A stretch of DNA of 64,000 nt from Desulfobacterales bacterium (GCA_034003325.1 JAVEYW010000020.1:1-64000); one strand, 5' to 3'. Shown: positions 9,210 through 19,159, counted from the first letter of the stretch. The notes: a model not told the origin generated them from the sequence alone. Numbers and translations: made by a program.

Positions 9210-10406
9210 ATGGCACCCGCAACTGTAATTTTTAAAAAAGCGCGTTATGACGCCGCCTTAACATCAATCGTGGCTGAGATGCTCGACGCGCTGCTGGGCA
9301 ACTCCTTACAGCCCGGCATGCGGGTTTTGATCAAACCCAATTTGCTCATGGCGTCGCGTCCCGAACGGGCCATCTGCGCCCATCCGCTCGTCGTGCGCGC
9401 CGCCGCTGACTATGTTCTGCAAAAAGGCGGCCACTGCCGCATCGGCGACAGTCCGGGCATCGGGTCCTTTGAAAAAATACTAAAAGATGGCGAATATCAC
9501 CAGGCATTGAGCGACCTTGACGTCACGATCGCGCCGTTTACTGTCTCAACGAAAATCGATATCGGCCCGCCCTTCGGCCGAATTGATCTATGCGCCGATG
9601 TAGCGGATGCCGATCTGATCATCAATATCGCTAAATTAAAGTCCCATGTCCAGATGCGTTTAACGCTCGGGGTAAAAAATCTCTTCGGCTGCGTGGTGGG
9701 GCTCAAAAAAACCGAGTGGCACATGCGCGTCGGTGTGGACCGTAATCTTTTTGCCCGCCTTCTCGTGCAGATTTGCCAAACAGTTCATCCCGCCGTGACC
9801 TTGGTGGACGGAATTCTGGCATTGGAAGGGCAGGGACCCGGAAAAAGCGGAACCCCCCGGCCCATCGGCGTGCTGATCGGCGGGAATAATCCGTTTGCCG
9901 TTGATGCGGCAATCTGCCGAATGCTCGGCACAACGCCGGATACCGTGCCGACCCATCAAGCGGCCAAAGCCCTAGAGCTGGTTCCCGATATCATTCTAAC
10001 CCTCGGGGACGCGCCAATGGTAACCGGTTTTCAGTTCCCGGTCATCGCGCCCCTGGAATTCGGACCGAAGCTGTTTCGCAAATTCATGCGAAGGCATTGG
10101 GTTCAGCGCCCGGTCGTAAATTCAGCCGCATGCAGCCTGTGCGGCAAATGCCACCGGCATTGCCCGGCCGGTGCCATTCAAATTCACCGCCAGCAACTTC
10201 AATTCGATTATGATCGCTGCATTCGGTGCTACTGCTGTGTTGAAATTTGCAAGGAAGGCGCTCTGAGTACACGGGAAACGCCGGCCGGAAAGCTGCTTCG
10301 GCACCTCACTGCTGCCGGCGCCAGGCTGCGGGCACGAATGCACCACATGCATTCGGGCGGTTCCCGTCGTTGCGATAATGATCCGACCGCCGGGCAATCA
10401 CGTTGA
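9210..10406 (+). CDS. DUF362 protein with C-terminal 2[4Fe-4S] ferredoxin domain
   Basis: The 398-residue protein has an N-terminal DUF362 domain (KARYDAAL, LIKPNLL, GDSPGIGSF and IINIAKLKSHVQMRLTLGVKN are typical). Near residues 310-355 it carries two ferredoxin clusters, CSLCGKCHRHC and CIRCYCCVEIC. Such proteins are common in strict anaerobes and are thought to be iron-sulfur redox proteins; no reaction is established. An in-frame ATG exists at 9117, but 9210 is preferred because it has an AGAGAAG ribosome-binding site and starts the conserved domain. It diverges from the methyltransferase gene. Confidence 0.85.
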   Translation: MAPATVIFKKARYDAALTSIVAEMLDALLGNSLQPGMRVLIKPNLLMASRPERAICAHPLVVRAAADYVLQKGGHCRIGDSPGIGSFEKILKDGEYHQALSDLDVTIAPFTVSTKIDIGPPFGRIDLCADVADADLIINIAKLKSHVQMRLTLGVKNLFGCVVGLKKTEWHMRVGVDRNLFARLLVQICQTVHPAVTLVDGILALEGQGPGKSGTPRPIGVLIGGNNPFAVDAAICRMLGTTPDTVPTHQAAKALELVPDIILTLGDAPMVTGFQFPVIAPLEFGPKLFRKFMRRHWVQRPVVNSAACSLCGKCHRHCPAGAIQIHRQQLQFDYDRCIRCYCCVEICKEGALSTRETPAGKLLRHLTAAGARLRARMHHMHSGGSRRCDNDPTAGQSR

Positions 10407-10477
10407 CATTCGTCCGGCATTTTTGTATTTGTTTCTAACTTCTCGGACTCTCTACATGAAAGGAAAGGGTGAACGCT

Positions 10478-10909
10478 ATGGCAGGAATAAACAAGGTTAT
10501 TCTAGTGGGGCGATTGGGCAGGGATCCGGAAATCAAATATTTCCCGAGCGGAGACGCGGTTTGTAATTTCAGCATCGCCACATCTGACACCTGGAAAGAT
10601 AAAGACACCGGTGAAAAAAAGGAAAAAACGGAGTGGCATAAGATCGTCGCTTTCCGGAAACTCGCCGAGACTTGCGGCAAATACCTGTCCAAAGGCTCAA
10701 TGGTTTATATCGAAGGAAGGCTGCAGACGCGATCCTGGGAAAAGGATGGCATTACCCGGTATATGACTGAAATTGAAGCCCTCAATATGCAAATGCTGGA
10801 TCGTAAAGAAGGCACCGGCAACGCCGGGAGACCAGCGGGCAACGATTACGGCCAGCAACTCCCCCCATCGCACTTCCCAGAAGCACCCGAAGATGATATT
10901 CCATTCTGA
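10478..10909 (+). CDS. ssb: Single-stranded DNA-binding protein
   Basis: SSB binds single-stranded DNA as a tetramer in replication, repair and recombination. The 143-residue protein has the OB fold opening ([18 protein letters not shown]), the conserved [12 protein letters not shown] segment and the [15 protein letters not shown] core. A short linker is followed by the acidic protein-interaction tip EDDIPF. A GTG nine bases upstream is in frame, but the ATG at 10478 follows GGAAAGGGTG and begins with the usual MAGINKVIL. Confidence 0.96.
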   Translation: MAGINKVILVGRLGRDPEIKYFPSGDAVCNFSIATSDTWKDKDTGEKKEKTEWHKIVAFRKLAETCGKYLSKGSMVYIEGRLQTRSWEKDGITRYMTEIEALNMQMLDRKEGTGNAGRPAGNDYGQQLPPSHFPEAPEDDIPF

Positions 10910-10945
10910 ATTGTTTTTTTATATCAATCTACAAAAAAAGCTTTC

Positions 10946-10979
10946 GCAAAAGGGAGATAGACGGTTATCCCCCTTTTGC
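10946..10979. terminator. Hairpin after ssb, terminator-like
   Basis: GCAAAAGGG with an adjacent GAT pairs with ATC and CCTTTTGC across an 8-nt loop. On the plus strand it lacks a T-run. On the minus strand it is followed by GAAAGCTTTTTTT, so intrinsic termination is better supported in that direction. It sits between ssb and the hybrid kinase gene. Confidence 0.5.
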
Positions 10980-11028
10980 CTTTCCAGAACAAAAGAAAAC
11001 GAAGCGCTTTGCCGAGAAAAGGATCTTC

Positions 11029-12963
11029 ATGATGCAACCCCCTACTTATGAGGAACTGGCGCAGCGCGTGATCATTTTGGAACAAAACGAGGCGGCGCTG
11101 TTGCGTATATTTGCCGCGGCGCCGATTGGACTCGGACTGAGTTCAAACCGGAAATTCGTTCGGGCCAATGACCCGTTATGCCTCATTACCGGTTACTCTC
11201 GGGAAGAACTGATCGGAATGACGGAACGATCGCTTTATTTTGACCGAAAAGAATATGAGCGGGTTAGCCGGGAAATCATGCAACAGCTTCAAACCAATGC
11301 GCGAGGCAGTGTGGAAACCAGATGGCGCAGGAAAGACGGTCTCGGCGTGGAGATCCTTTTGCGTTGCAGCCCGACAGACCCGACGGATTCGATGGACAAC
11401 CTCTCTGTCGTTGTTCTGGATATCACCGAACATCGACGCGCGGAAGCGGCGAGACAAAACAGCGAAGCGCAATTCCGATCTCTTTTTGAATTTGCGCCCA
11501 ATCCTATTTGCCTTGAAGAAATTAAAGGCGGCGCGATACAGGCCAACCGGGCCATGTGCGATCTGTTCGGATATTCGAAAAAGGAATTGGCGGAAAAATC
11601 GTTTAAAGACCTAATGCATCCGGATGATGTGTACGCATGGATTCAAAAACGGGAGCTAATCCTTAAAGGAGACCTTCATTCAAGCCAGTTTGAAAAACGG
11701 TATCTCGACAAAAAAGGGGCGATCATCTGGGGCATCACCGCGCTGTCTTTGCTAAGAAAAACGGATGAAACCCCTCTTTTTTTCACGATTCAAATTCAGG
11801 ACATTACGTATATTAAACGATTGGAAGAGCAACTGCTTCAGGCGCATAAAATGAAGGCTATCGGGACGCTTGCTGGCGGTATTGCCCATGATTTCAATAA
11901 TTTATTAATGGGAATACAGGGCAGAGTCTCTCTGTTGCTTCTGGATGCAAACCAGGGGGAAGCCTCGTATGAGCACCTGAAAAAAATAGAGGCCCATATT
12001 CGTCGGGCGGCCAACCTCACACACCAGTTGCTCGGTTTTGCCAGAGGGGGAAATTACGAACTTCTGCTCACCGACTTATCCGGTCTGATTCGAAAAGAAG
12101 CCGACATGTTCGCCCGCACCCGAAAAGACCTGACCGTTCGGGTGACGCTCTCGGAAAATCTTTGGCCGGCAAAGGTTGACCCCGCGCAAATCCGCCAGGT
12201 GCTGCTCAACATTTATATCAATGCGTCGCAAGCCATGCCGGACGGTGGCACGCTGACCGTTAAAGCGGAAAATGTTCAAATCACCCCCTTGGATAACAAG
12301 CCGCTGGAAATCGGCCCCGGAAAATTCATTCGAATATCCATAACGGACACCGGCGTGGGAATGGACCCCGGCACGAAACAGCGTATTTTCGAACCCTTTT
12401 TTACGACCCGAAATTTGGGAAAAGGCACCGGATTGGGACTCGCATCCGCCTATGGCATCATTCGACATCATGGCGGTTTTATAAATGTATGCAGCGAAAA
12501 AGGGCGCGGAACCACCATGTCGGTGTATCTGCCCGCGGAAGATCTGGAAAGGCCAAAAGAAAGGACACCATCAACAAAAACAATAAAGAGCCGCAGGGGC
12601 ATTTTGCTGGTCGATGATGAAGAAATCATCATTGAAATCGGGGAGCAGATGATTCGCCGGCTCGGTTACACCGTCTTGACCGCAGCATCGGGACAAGCCG
12701 CCGTTAACCTCTATTCGGAAAATAGGGAAATCATCGATCTGGTCATTCTGGATATGATCATGCCGGAGATGAGCGGGGAGGAGACACTCAATCAGTTGAT
12801 GGGGCTTGATCAAAACTTAAAAATAATTATTTCAAGTGGTTATAGTATCAATGGGAAGGTGTCGGACTTGTTGAAATGCGGTGCGATCGGATTCATTCAA
12901 AAGCCCTTTAACATGACGCAGTTGGCCGAAGCGCTTCACAACGCCGTACCGATTGCCGAATAA
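11029..12963 (+). CDS. Hybrid sensor histidine kinase (PAS-PAS-HisKA-HATPase-REC)
   Basis: This cytoplasmic two-component kinase of 644 residues has no membrane segment. It contains two PAS domains (about 20-135 and 145-262), then HisKA with the phospho-accepting His287 in GGIAHDFNNLL. The HATPase domain has the boxes DTGVGMDPG and GTGLGLASAYG. A C-terminal receiver domain (about 520-640) has VDDEE and the phospho-accepting Asp near 578 in LDMIMPEM. The HDFNN form of the H-box is typical of this large environmental family. A start at 11032 is equally possible since two ATGs are adjacent after AAAAGGATCTTC. No cognate regulator is adjacent; input and output are unknown. Confidence 0.93.
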   Translation: MMQPPTYEELAQRVIILEQNEAALLRIFAAAPIGLGLSSNRKFVRANDPLCLITGYSREELIGMTERSLYFDRKEYERVSREIMQQLQTNARGSVETRWRRKDGLGVEILLRCSPTDPTDSMDNLSVVVLDITEHRRAEAARQNSEAQFRSLFEFAPNPICLEEIKGGAIQANRAMCDLFGYSKKELAEKSFKDLMHPDDVYAWIQKRELILKGDLHSSQFEKRYLDKKGAIIWGITALSLLRKTDETPLFFTIQIQDITYIKRLEEQLLQAHKMKAIGTLAGGIAHDFNNLLMGIQGRVSLLLLDANQGEASYEHLKKIEAHIRRAANLTHQLLGFARGGNYELLLTDLSGLIRKEADMFARTRKDLTVRVTLSENLWPAKVDPAQIRQVLLNIYINASQAMPDGGTLTVKAENVQITPLDNKPLEIGPGKFIRISITDTGVGMDPGTKQRIFEPFFTTRNLGKGTGLGLASAYGIIRHHGGFINVCSEKGRGTTMSVYLPAEDLERPKERTPSTKTIKSRRGILLVDDEEIIIEIGEQMIRRLGYTVLTAASGQAAVNLYSENREIIDLVILDMIMPEMSGEETLNQLMGLDQNLKIIISSGYSINGKVSDLLKCGAIGFIQKPFNMTQLAEALHNAVPIAE

Positions 12964-13017
12964 TGTCGGGGTTGCCTTCGGTTATCAGCCGAGCGCGTCA
13001 TTGATTCCGCTTTTTCG

Positions 13018-13212
13018 TCAATCAGATGCATCGGAATCGGATTTTCGATCTATCTTTTCGGTCGGTTTATTCTCCGTCTCATTCGTGGCTTTTTTAAAAT
13101 TTTTAATGGCTTTGCCCATTCCCGCACCAATTTCAGGCAATTTGCCCGCACCGAAAATAATCAGGATTATTACCAGAATAATAATTAATTCAGGCATTCC
13201 AATTCCAAACAT
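13018..13212 (-). CDS. tatA: TatA-family twin-arginine translocation subunit
   Basis: A 64-residue protein with one N-terminal membrane helix ([22 protein letters not shown]) and an amphipathic helix with the family signature [11 protein letters not shown] charged tail follows. It is the pore-forming type component of the Tat system that exports folded redox proteins. An ATG at 13224 is possible but has AAGGA directly against it; the ATG at 13212 has GGGAG at good spacing. It lies three bases after a small Cys-rich protein gene (13228-13635) and is separate from the tatBC genes at 36.5 kb. Confidence 0.88.
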   Translation of the reverse strand: MFGIGMPELIIILVIILIIFGAGKLPEIGAGMGKAIKNFKKATNETENKPTEKIDRKSDSDASD

Positions 13213-13227
13213 ATCCGCTCCCATTCC

Positions 13228-13635
13228 TTACGGGTTGCTTTCCTCGAGATCCCTTAGCAACCGTAAAAATTCTTTTGATTTGGTATGTTGATCAAGCGCG
13301 CTTTTATACTCGATCCATGCTTGCCAGCTTTTCATCCACACCTCGTTGTGCCAATAACAATCCGAATCCCCCCCGCCTTTTAGGCGCTCAATATAATCAA
13401 TATATTCCTCAGCGCAACTAAAACAAAAGCGATAGGGAACACGCAATAGCTTTTCGGCGCCGATCTCATCCCGTTCCGCCGTGTCGACATGAATTCCACA
13501 TTTTTCGCATTTGATCCGACAATGTGTACACTGAATCACTTGTTGAACCGCATGAATCTTGCGCTTTTTTACTCGCTCCGCTTTTTCTTTGTCGGAAAGA
13601 AGCCGTTTGTCCCCTATGGATATGATTTCCGCCAA
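13228..13635 (-). CDS. Small Cys-rich (zinc-ribbon-like) protein upstream of tatA
   Basis: I do not recognise this 135-residue protein. It has a basic N-terminal region (KEKAERVKKRKI) and a Cys cluster CTHCRIKCEKC near residues 36-46. A further CFSC lies near 71-74, suggesting a zinc ribbon or an iron-sulfur site. A Trp- and Tyr-rich C-terminal part follows. It is separated from tatA by only a few bases and is probably co-transcribed. Codon use resembles its neighbours. Function unknown. Confidence 0.75.
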   Translation of the reverse strand: MAEIISIGDKRLLSDKEKAERVKKRKIHAVQQVIQCTHCRIKCEKCGIHVDTAERDEIGAEKLLRVPYRFCFSCAEEYIDYIERLKGGGDSDCYWHNEVWMKSWQAWIEYKSALDQHTKSKEFLRLLRDLEESNP

Positions 13636-13830
13636 ATCCCACCACCCGGATAAGAATTTGCTTGCGATTCTGGTTGATTTCGGCTGTCACAATACCACCG
13701 GGCCGTATGACTGTCAAACCATTTGCCGAGCGTCAAAATTGGAAATCCGCCTGCGGATTGATTGTAATACCGGCCAGGCCATGTTAATAACGTGTCACCT
13801 TCGACACGCAGGTTATAGAAAGGAAACGCT

Positions 13831-14916
13831 ATGTCCGGATACGGATTTTACCCGAACTGCCTTCCGGTTCTCATCGGCAGCATTCCCATGAACGATCACT
13901 TGGCCGCCACGGAACTGGTGTTGGCCCATACCCCTGAAATTCCGCTTTGGGTTCAGCTTCCCGCCTTCCGGGAAGAAGGCATGATGGCCCAGTTTCTGCC
14001 GGGCATGCCGGGACTTACGGAAGATAAAGGACGGCTTTTCATTGACGCACAAGGTGACCGCTATGAAACAGAAGCTTTGGCGTTTTATGAGGCATTCATG
14101 GCGGAATCCGAGGCAGAACGGATCTGCGCATCATCGCGCTTCGCCTTGCAGCCGGATACCGCAAAGGGATTTTTTGTGCTGTTGGATCGAATTAAGGACC
14201 GTGAGCCCTTGCCGCTTGCCGTAAAAGGCCAGATCACGGGTCCGATTACGTTTGCCACCGGTGTGTGTGATGCAGCAGGGCGGGCTATTTTTTATAATGA
14301 TCAGCTTCGGGATGCCGCGGTCAAACTCATTGCCATGAAAGCGCGCTGGCAGGCGCAACAGCTCAAGCAATTCGGAAAACCCGTGGTGATTTTCTTCGAC
14401 GAACCGGCGCTTGCCGGATACGGCTCTTCGGCCTTTATCAGCATCTCCAGGGAAGATATTTCAACCTGCTTTGCAGAAGTGATCGAAGCCGTCCATAAGG
14501 AGGGCGCCGTGGCCGGTATTCATGTCTGCGCCAATGCGGACTGGTCCTTATTGCTCGAATCCGCCACGGATGTGATCAGTTTTGACGCGTACGCCTATTT
14601 TGATAAGCTGATTCTTTATGAAGGCCCGCTGCGGGGCTATCTTCAAAGAGGTGGTCTGCTTGCCTGGGGCATCGTGCCGACGGCCAACGCGGAAGACATT
14701 GATAAGGAAACCGTCGAAACGCTGACGGCTTCCTGGTGGGAAAAGGTCCGGCGCATTGAGGCATGCGGGATCAGTCGCGAAACCCTGCTGGCGCAGTCCT
14801 TTATCACCCCGAGTTGCGGTACCGGTTCCCTCAGCTTGGCCCATGCCAAAAAGGTATTGTCATTGACCCGGGCGGTATCGCAACAAATTCGAAAAACGAA
14901 AGCTCCGTCAAAATAG
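13831..14916 (+). CDS. Core-MetE-like methyltransferase (MetE/UROD superfamily)
   Basis: The 361-residue protein corresponds to the C-terminal catalytic barrel of cobalamin-independent methionine synthase and lacks the N-terminal half. It keeps candidate zinc ligands: His231 and Cys233 in GIHVCAN and Cys329 in TPSCGTGS. Other barrel features are KGQITGPITF and FFDEPAL. Short proteins of this kind (core-MetE) are proposed to make methionine from methyl-corrinoid proteins in anaerobes; the UROD-like corrinoid methyltransferases are the alternative. GAAAGGAAACGCT precedes the ATG. The next gene is a corrinoid adenosyltransferase 44 bases downstream, which fits a corrinoid link. The methyl donor and acceptor cannot be told from sequence. 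Confidence 0.8.
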   Translation: MSGYGFYPNCLPVLIGSIPMNDHLAATELVLAHTPEIPLWVQLPAFREEGMMAQFLPGMPGLTEDKGRLFIDAQGDRYETEALAFYEAFMAESEAERICASSRFALQPDTAKGFFVLLDRIKDREPLPLAVKGQITGPITFATGVCDAAGRAIFYNDQLRDAAVKLIAMKARWQAQQLKQFGKPVVIFFDEPALAGYGSSAFISISREDISTCFAEVIEAVHKEGAVAGIHVCANADWSLLLESATDVISFDAYAYFDKLILYEGPLRGYLQRGGLLAWGIVPTANAEDIDKETVETLTASWWEKVRRIEACGISRETLLAQSFITPSCGTGSLSLAHAKKVLSLTRAVSQQIRKTKAPSK

Positions 14917-14960
14917 AGCGAAGCCAACAACCGGCCATGCAATGAGAAAGAAGATGCCAT

Positions 14961-15488
14961 ATGATGGAAAAACAAAAAGGGTATGTTCACGTCTATACGG
15001 GGGACGGCAAGGGAAAGACAACGGCGGCCTTAGGGGTGGCGATCCGCGCGGCGGGCCACGGCATGAAAACCTATATCGCGCAGTTCATGAAGGGAATGCC
15101 TTACGGAGAGCTGACCACCTTGGCACGAATACCCCAAATCACCATCCAGCAATATGGCGGTGATTGTTGTATTCGCAAAGAAGAGGTCACGCAATCCCAT
15201 ATCGATCAGGCAAAAGAGGGGCTGCGTCAGGCCCAAGCGGCCATGCTGTCGGGGGACTATGATATCGTTGTCCTGGATGAAATCAATGTGGCGGTCTGGT
15301 TCGGACTTCTCAGCGTTTCGGAAGTAATGCCGCTTTTCGCCCTGCGGCCGGCCCATCTGGAGTTGATTTTAACCGGCCGCCGAGCCCCTCGGGAATTTCT
15401 GGACCAAGCCGATCTCATCACCGAGGCGAAAAGCATCCGGCATTATTACGACAAGGGTATTCAAGCCAGAAAAGGCATCGAATACTAA
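14961..15488 (+). CDS. cobO: Cob(I)yrinic acid a,c-diamide adenosyltransferase (CobA/CobO/BtuR type)
   Basis: This enzyme transfers the adenosyl group of ATP to cob(I)alamin or cobyrinic acid diamide in the cytoplasm. The 175-residue protein starts with a P-loop, YTGDGKGKTTAALG (about 12-25). It also has VLDEINVA (about 108-115) and LTGRRAP (about 137-143), all typical of the CobA/CobO family. Two ATGs are adjacent at 14961 and 14964. It is the second gene after the core-MetE-like protein. Its stop overlaps the convergent leuD stop by four bases. Confidence 0.94.
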   Translation: MMEKQKGYVHVYTGDGKGKTTAALGVAIRAAGHGMKTYIAQFMKGMPYGELTTLARIPQITIQQYGGDCCIRKEEVTQSHIDQAKEGLRQAQAAMLSGDYDIVVLDEINVAVWFGLLSVSEVMPLFALRPAHLELILTGRRAPREFLDQADLITEAKSIRHYYDKGIQARKGIEY

Positions 15489-16009
15489 TAGTTGGCATCC
15501 GCATACTCCACCCAGCCGCCGGCCTTGACCAGCGCCCGATCGTAATCGGAAATGGAGAAGGTAACGGTTTCCGTGGTGCCGCCGGCGTGAAAAACAAAGG
15601 TGCCGGCTTCAAAATTCGTTGTGACCGTGGTGTCTTTTCCGGAGAATACGGTAAAAAGACGATTGATGGTCTCTTTCGGTAGTTCAACCGCCATCATGCC
15701 GCAATTGAACATGTTCTGGCGAAAAATTCGGGCAAAGCTGACGCCGATCACCAGAAAAATGTCGTTGACCTCCAGTGCCCAGGGCGCATGTTCCCGGGAA
15801 GAACCGCAGCCGAAATTTTCCCGGGTAAGCACCACCCGGGAGTCGGCAATGTCCTGTTTCTGATCAAACCCTTCAAGGGTAAGATCTTCCAGCAAATACG
15901 GCTTTAAGGCCTCCTTGGAAATTTCCGTCAGATATTTGGCCGGTATGATTTCATCCGTATTGATATCGGAGCGATCGAGAAACAGCACTTTTCCGCTGAA
16001 ATTTTTCAT
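15485..16009 (-). CDS. leuD: 3-isopropylmalate dehydratase-type small subunit
   Basis: Small swivel-domain subunit of an aconitase-family hydro-lyase. At 174 residues it has DRSDINTDEIIPAKYL near the N-terminus and the signature NFGCGSSREHAPWAL near residues 84-98. It pairs with the large subunit encoded three bases upstream. The short form is the type found in anaerobes and archaea. The partners could act on isopropylmalate (leucine pathway), homoaconitate or a methylmalate; isopropylmalate is the default. AAGGATAAGCC precedes the ATG. Confidence 0.88.
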   Translation of the reverse strand: MKNFSGKVLFLDRSDINTDEIIPAKYLTEISKEALKPYLLEDLTLEGFDQKQDIADSRVVLTRENFGCGSSREHAPWALEVNDIFLVIGVSFARIFRQNMFNCGMMAVELPKETINRLFTVFSGKDTTVTTNFEAGTFVFHAGGTTETVTFSISDYDRALVKAGGWVEYADANY

Positions 16010-16012
16010 GGC

Positions 16013-17299
16013 TTATCCTTTAAACAGGTCTGAATTGGTAATATGGCCAGCGATGGCGGATGCGGCCGCCGTTGCCGGGCTCATCAGGTGCACCATGCCG
16101 CCTTTTCCCATACGGCCGTTAAAATTCCGGTTCGTGGTGGACGCGCACACCTCGCCTTCCGCCAAGACCCCGTTGCTCATGCCGAGGCAGGCCCCGCAAG
16201 TGGGGTTGGTGACACAAAATCCGGCATTCATGAAGATCTCGAGAATGCCTTCCGCCATGGCCTGCTGAAAGATTTTCGGCGTGGCCGGAGAGACAATTCC
16301 CCGCACCGTCTTCGCAATGGTGTTGCCGCTCAATACCTGGGCCGCAACCCGCAGATCTTCAATTCTGCCATTGGTGCAAGAACCGATATAAACCTGGTCG
16401 ATCGGCGTTCCGGCCAGTTCACTCACCGGTTTGACATTGTCCGGTTTAAAGCCGAAGGTTGCCTGCGGAGACAACCCACTGACATTCAACTCGATTTGCG
16501 CTTCATAGGGCGCATCCGGGTCCGCGCAGAACACCTGAAACGCGGCCAGCGCCGCTTCCTTTGATGCAACCTCATTCTGAATAAATTCCCAGAGGTAGTC
16601 CACCGTGGTCATGTCCGGCGCACAAATGCCGCAAGTGCCGCCGGCCTCGATAGCCATATTGCACAGCGTCATTCGGGCCTCCATGCTCATCGCCGCCACA
16701 ACCGGTCCGTCAAACTCGATGACCTTGTTCGTGGCGCCGTTGACGCCGAGTTTGCCGATAAGGGCCAAAATAACATCTTTGGCAAAAACACCCGCTTTCA
16801 AGGTGCCGCGGATGGTTACCTTGATGGTTTCAGGATAGCGAAACGCACACACGCCTTTTAAAATTCCCACTTCCAGATCGGTGGTGCCCACGCCCGCAGC
16901 AAACGCACCAAAGGCCCCGTGCGTGCACGTGTGGGAGTCCCCCATAATCACGGTGAATCCGGGCCGAATAAACCCTTTTTCCGGAAACAGGGCATGGCAG
17001 ACGCCGTTTTGGCCGATATCAAAAAAATCACTGATTCCCTGCCGACGCGCCCAATCCCGCAACATTTTGCCCTGTAGCGCGGTCTTTGAATCCTTGGCCG
17101 GGGTGACGTGATCAATGACGGCCTTGATTTTATTTGAATCAAACACCCGGTCCTTTCCCCGGCGAATGAGATCATCAATGGCGGTCGGGGTGGTAATTTC
17201 ATGGCATAATACGGCATCGAGCCGAATGACATGAATATCGCCCGCCGGATTATCGACATGATGGGTATCAAATATTTTTTGAGCAATCGTTTTTCCCAT
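16013..17299 (-). CDS. leuC: 3-isopropylmalate dehydratase-type large subunit
   Basis: Catalytic [4Fe-4S] subunit of an aconitase-family dehydratase; it isomerises 2- and 3-isopropylmalate in leucine synthesis if the assignment is right. The 428-residue protein has MGDSHTCTHGAFGAFAAGVGTTDLE, then YIGSCTNGRIEDL and NPTCGACLGMSNG. These supply the three cluster cysteines. It belongs to the shorter archaeal/anaerobe type 2 LeuC group, which also includes homoaconitase. AAGGAAAATTCC precedes the ATG. It lies 23 bases after lepA and may be co-transcribed with it. Confidence 0.9.
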   Translation of the reverse strand: MGKTIAQKIFDTHHVDNPAGDIHVIRLDAVLCHEITTPTAIDDLIRRGKDRVFDSNKIKAVIDHVTPAKDSKTALQGKMLRDWARRQGISDFFDIGQNGVCHALFPEKGFIRPGFTVIMGDSHTCTHGAFGAFAAGVGTTDLEVGILKGVCAFRYPETIKVTIRGTLKAGVFAKDVILALIGKLGVNGATNKVIEFDGPVVAAMSMEARMTLCNMAIEAGGTCGICAPDMTTVDYLWEFIQNEVASKEAALAAFQVFCADPDAPYEAQIELNVSGLSPQATFGFKPDNVKPVSELAGTPIDQVYIGSCTNGRIEDLRVAAQVLSGNTIAKTVRGIVSPATPKIFQQAMAEGILEIFMNAGFCVTNPTCGACLGMSNGVLAEGEVCASTTNRNFNGRMGKGGMVHLMSPATAAASAIAGHITNSDLFKG

Positions 17300-17322
17300 G
17301 GAATTTTCCTTAATTATTCATG

Positions 17323-19119
17323 TTAATCCGTGTCCGTTTTGAGTACCGATAGAAACGCGGATTGAGGAATCATCACCTTGCCGACCATTTTCATCCGCTT
17401 TTTCCCTTTTTTCTGTTTTTCCAAAAGCTTTCGTTTCCGGGTGATATCACCCCCATAACATTTGGCCGTAACATCTTTTCGAAGCGGAGAGATGGTTTCC
17501 CGCGAAATGATATTGCCGCCGATAGCGCCCTGAATGGCGATCTTAAACATCTGTCGGGGAATCTCTTCTTTTAATCGTTCGCAAGCATTTCGGGCGCGCT
17601 GTACCGCCCGGTCTCGGTGAACCAGCATGGACAGCGCGTCCACTCGTTCGCCGTTTAGTAAAATGTCAGCCTTGACGAGGTCCGAATCTCGATAATCCTT
17701 GATTTCGTAATCAAAAGAGCCGTAGCCCTGCGTAATCGATTTTAACTTGTCGTAAAAATCATAGATAACTTCCGCGAGCGGTATTTCAAATATCATTTCC
17801 AGCCGGTTGCTGGTCAGATACTGATAGTTGACGCTGATGCCGCGCTTGTCAAGGCAAAGCTTCATGACCGCGCCCATATACCGGTCCGGCACAATAATGG
17901 CCGCGCGAATAAAAGGCTCCTGCGTATTTTCAATCAGCATCGGATCCGGATAAAGCGCCGGGTTGTCGATAATTTGGGTGGTGCCGTCCTTCATCAACAG
18001 CTTATACTGTACCGATGGCGCCGTTAGGATAAGCGAGAGGTCAAACTCCCGCTCCAGCCGCTCCTGAACGACTTCCAGGTGCAAAAGTCCCAAGAATCCG
18101 CACCGAAAGCCGAACCCGAGGGCCGCAGAGCTGTCTTTTTCATAAATCAGAGCGGAATCATTTAATTTCAGTTTCTCCAAACTCTCGGCAAGATCTGAAT
18201 ACGCATCCGATGCAACCGGGTAAATGGATGAAAACACAACCGGTTTTGCCTCTTTAAAGCCGGAAAGCGGCTTTTCGCAAGGCCTTTTGGCCAAGGTGAC
18301 CGTATCCCCGCACCGGGTGTCACTGACGGTTTTGATGCCGGCGATCAGATAGCCCACCTGCCCGGCCGAAAGGGTTTTTTGAGGCACCCGCACAATTTGA
18401 AAAAGCCCCACTTCCTCTACCCGATGGACGGCCCGATTCCACATAAACATAATGGTGTCACCGGCTTTGAGTTCGCCATCGATCACACGCACATGAACGA
18501 TGGTTCCCCGAAACGAATCGTAATGGGAATCGAAAATGAGCGCTTTAAGCGGCGCCGTCACATCGCCCACGGGCGGCGGCAGCTTGCGAACCACGCCTTC
18601 GAGTATATCGGGAACCCCCGTGCCTTCCTTGGCCGAAACACAAATGGCGGCTTCCGGATCAAGTCCCAGATCCTCTTCAATCTGATGTTTCACCCGCTCG
18701 ATATCAGCGGACGGCAGATCGATTTTATTGATCACCGGAATGATTTCAAGATTGTGTTCCATGGCCAGAAATAAATTGGCAAGGGTCTGCGCCTCCACGC
18801 CCTGACTGGCGTCAATCAGCAACAGCGCGCCTTCGCAGGATGCCAACGCCCTGGAAACCTCATAAGAGAAATCCACATGCCCAGGCGTGTCGATGAGGTT
18901 CAACGTATAGGTCTGTCCGTCCGCAGCGGCGTATGGCAGGCAGACCGTCTGACTTTTGATCGTGATGCCCCGTTCCCGCTCGATATCCATGCTGTCGAGT
19001 ATCTGATTTTTAAAATCCCGGTCGGAAACCATATGGGTCGCCTGAATCAGCCGATCCGAGAGGGTTGATTTACCGTGATCGATATGGGCGATAATACTGA
19101 AGTTGCGGATGTGTTTCAT
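17323..19119 (-). CDS. lepA: Elongation factor 4 (LepA) GTPase
   Basis: LepA is a ribosome-associated translational GTPase related to EF-G. The 598-residue protein begins with [20 protein letters not shown] (P-loop) and continues with DTPGHVDF and NKIDLPSAD. It ends in the LepA-specific C-terminal domain with [29 protein letters not shown] at 19140 extends the frame by seven codons, but the ATG at 19119 gives the family's usual start and length. A hairpin with a T-run lies just upstream (19160-19210). Confidence 0.97.
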   Translation of the reverse strand: MKHIRNFSIIAHIDHGKSTLSDRLIQATHMVSDRDFKNQILDSMDIERERGITIKSQTVCLPYAAADGQTYTLNLIDTPGHVDFSYEVSRALASCEGALLLIDASQGVEAQTLANLFLAMEHNLEIIPVINKIDLPSADIERVKHQIEEDLGLDPEAAICVSAKEGTGVPDILEGVVRKLPPPVGDVTAPLKALIFDSHYDSFRGTIVHVRVIDGELKAGDTIMFMWNRAVHRVEEVGLFQIVRVPQKTLSAGQVGYLIAGIKTVSDTRCGDTVTLAKRPCEKPLSGFKEAKPVVFSSIYPVASDAYSDLAESLEKLKLNDSALIYEKDSSAALGFGFRCGFLGLLHLEVVQERLEREFDLSLILTAPSVQYKLLMKDGTTQIIDNPALYPDPMLIENTQEPFIRAAIIVPDRYMGAVMKLCLDKRGISVNYQYLTSNRLEMIFEIPLAEVIYDFYDKLKSITQGYGSFDYEIKDYRDSDLVKADILLNGERVDALSMLVHRDRAVQRARNACERLKEEIPRQMFKIAIQGAIGGNIISRETISPLRKDVTAKCYGGDITRKRKLLEKQKKGKKRMKMVGKVMIPQSAFLSVLKTDTD

Positions 19120-19159
19120 AACGACTGCACCGGGCACCACCGTTGGTAATTTATATAAT

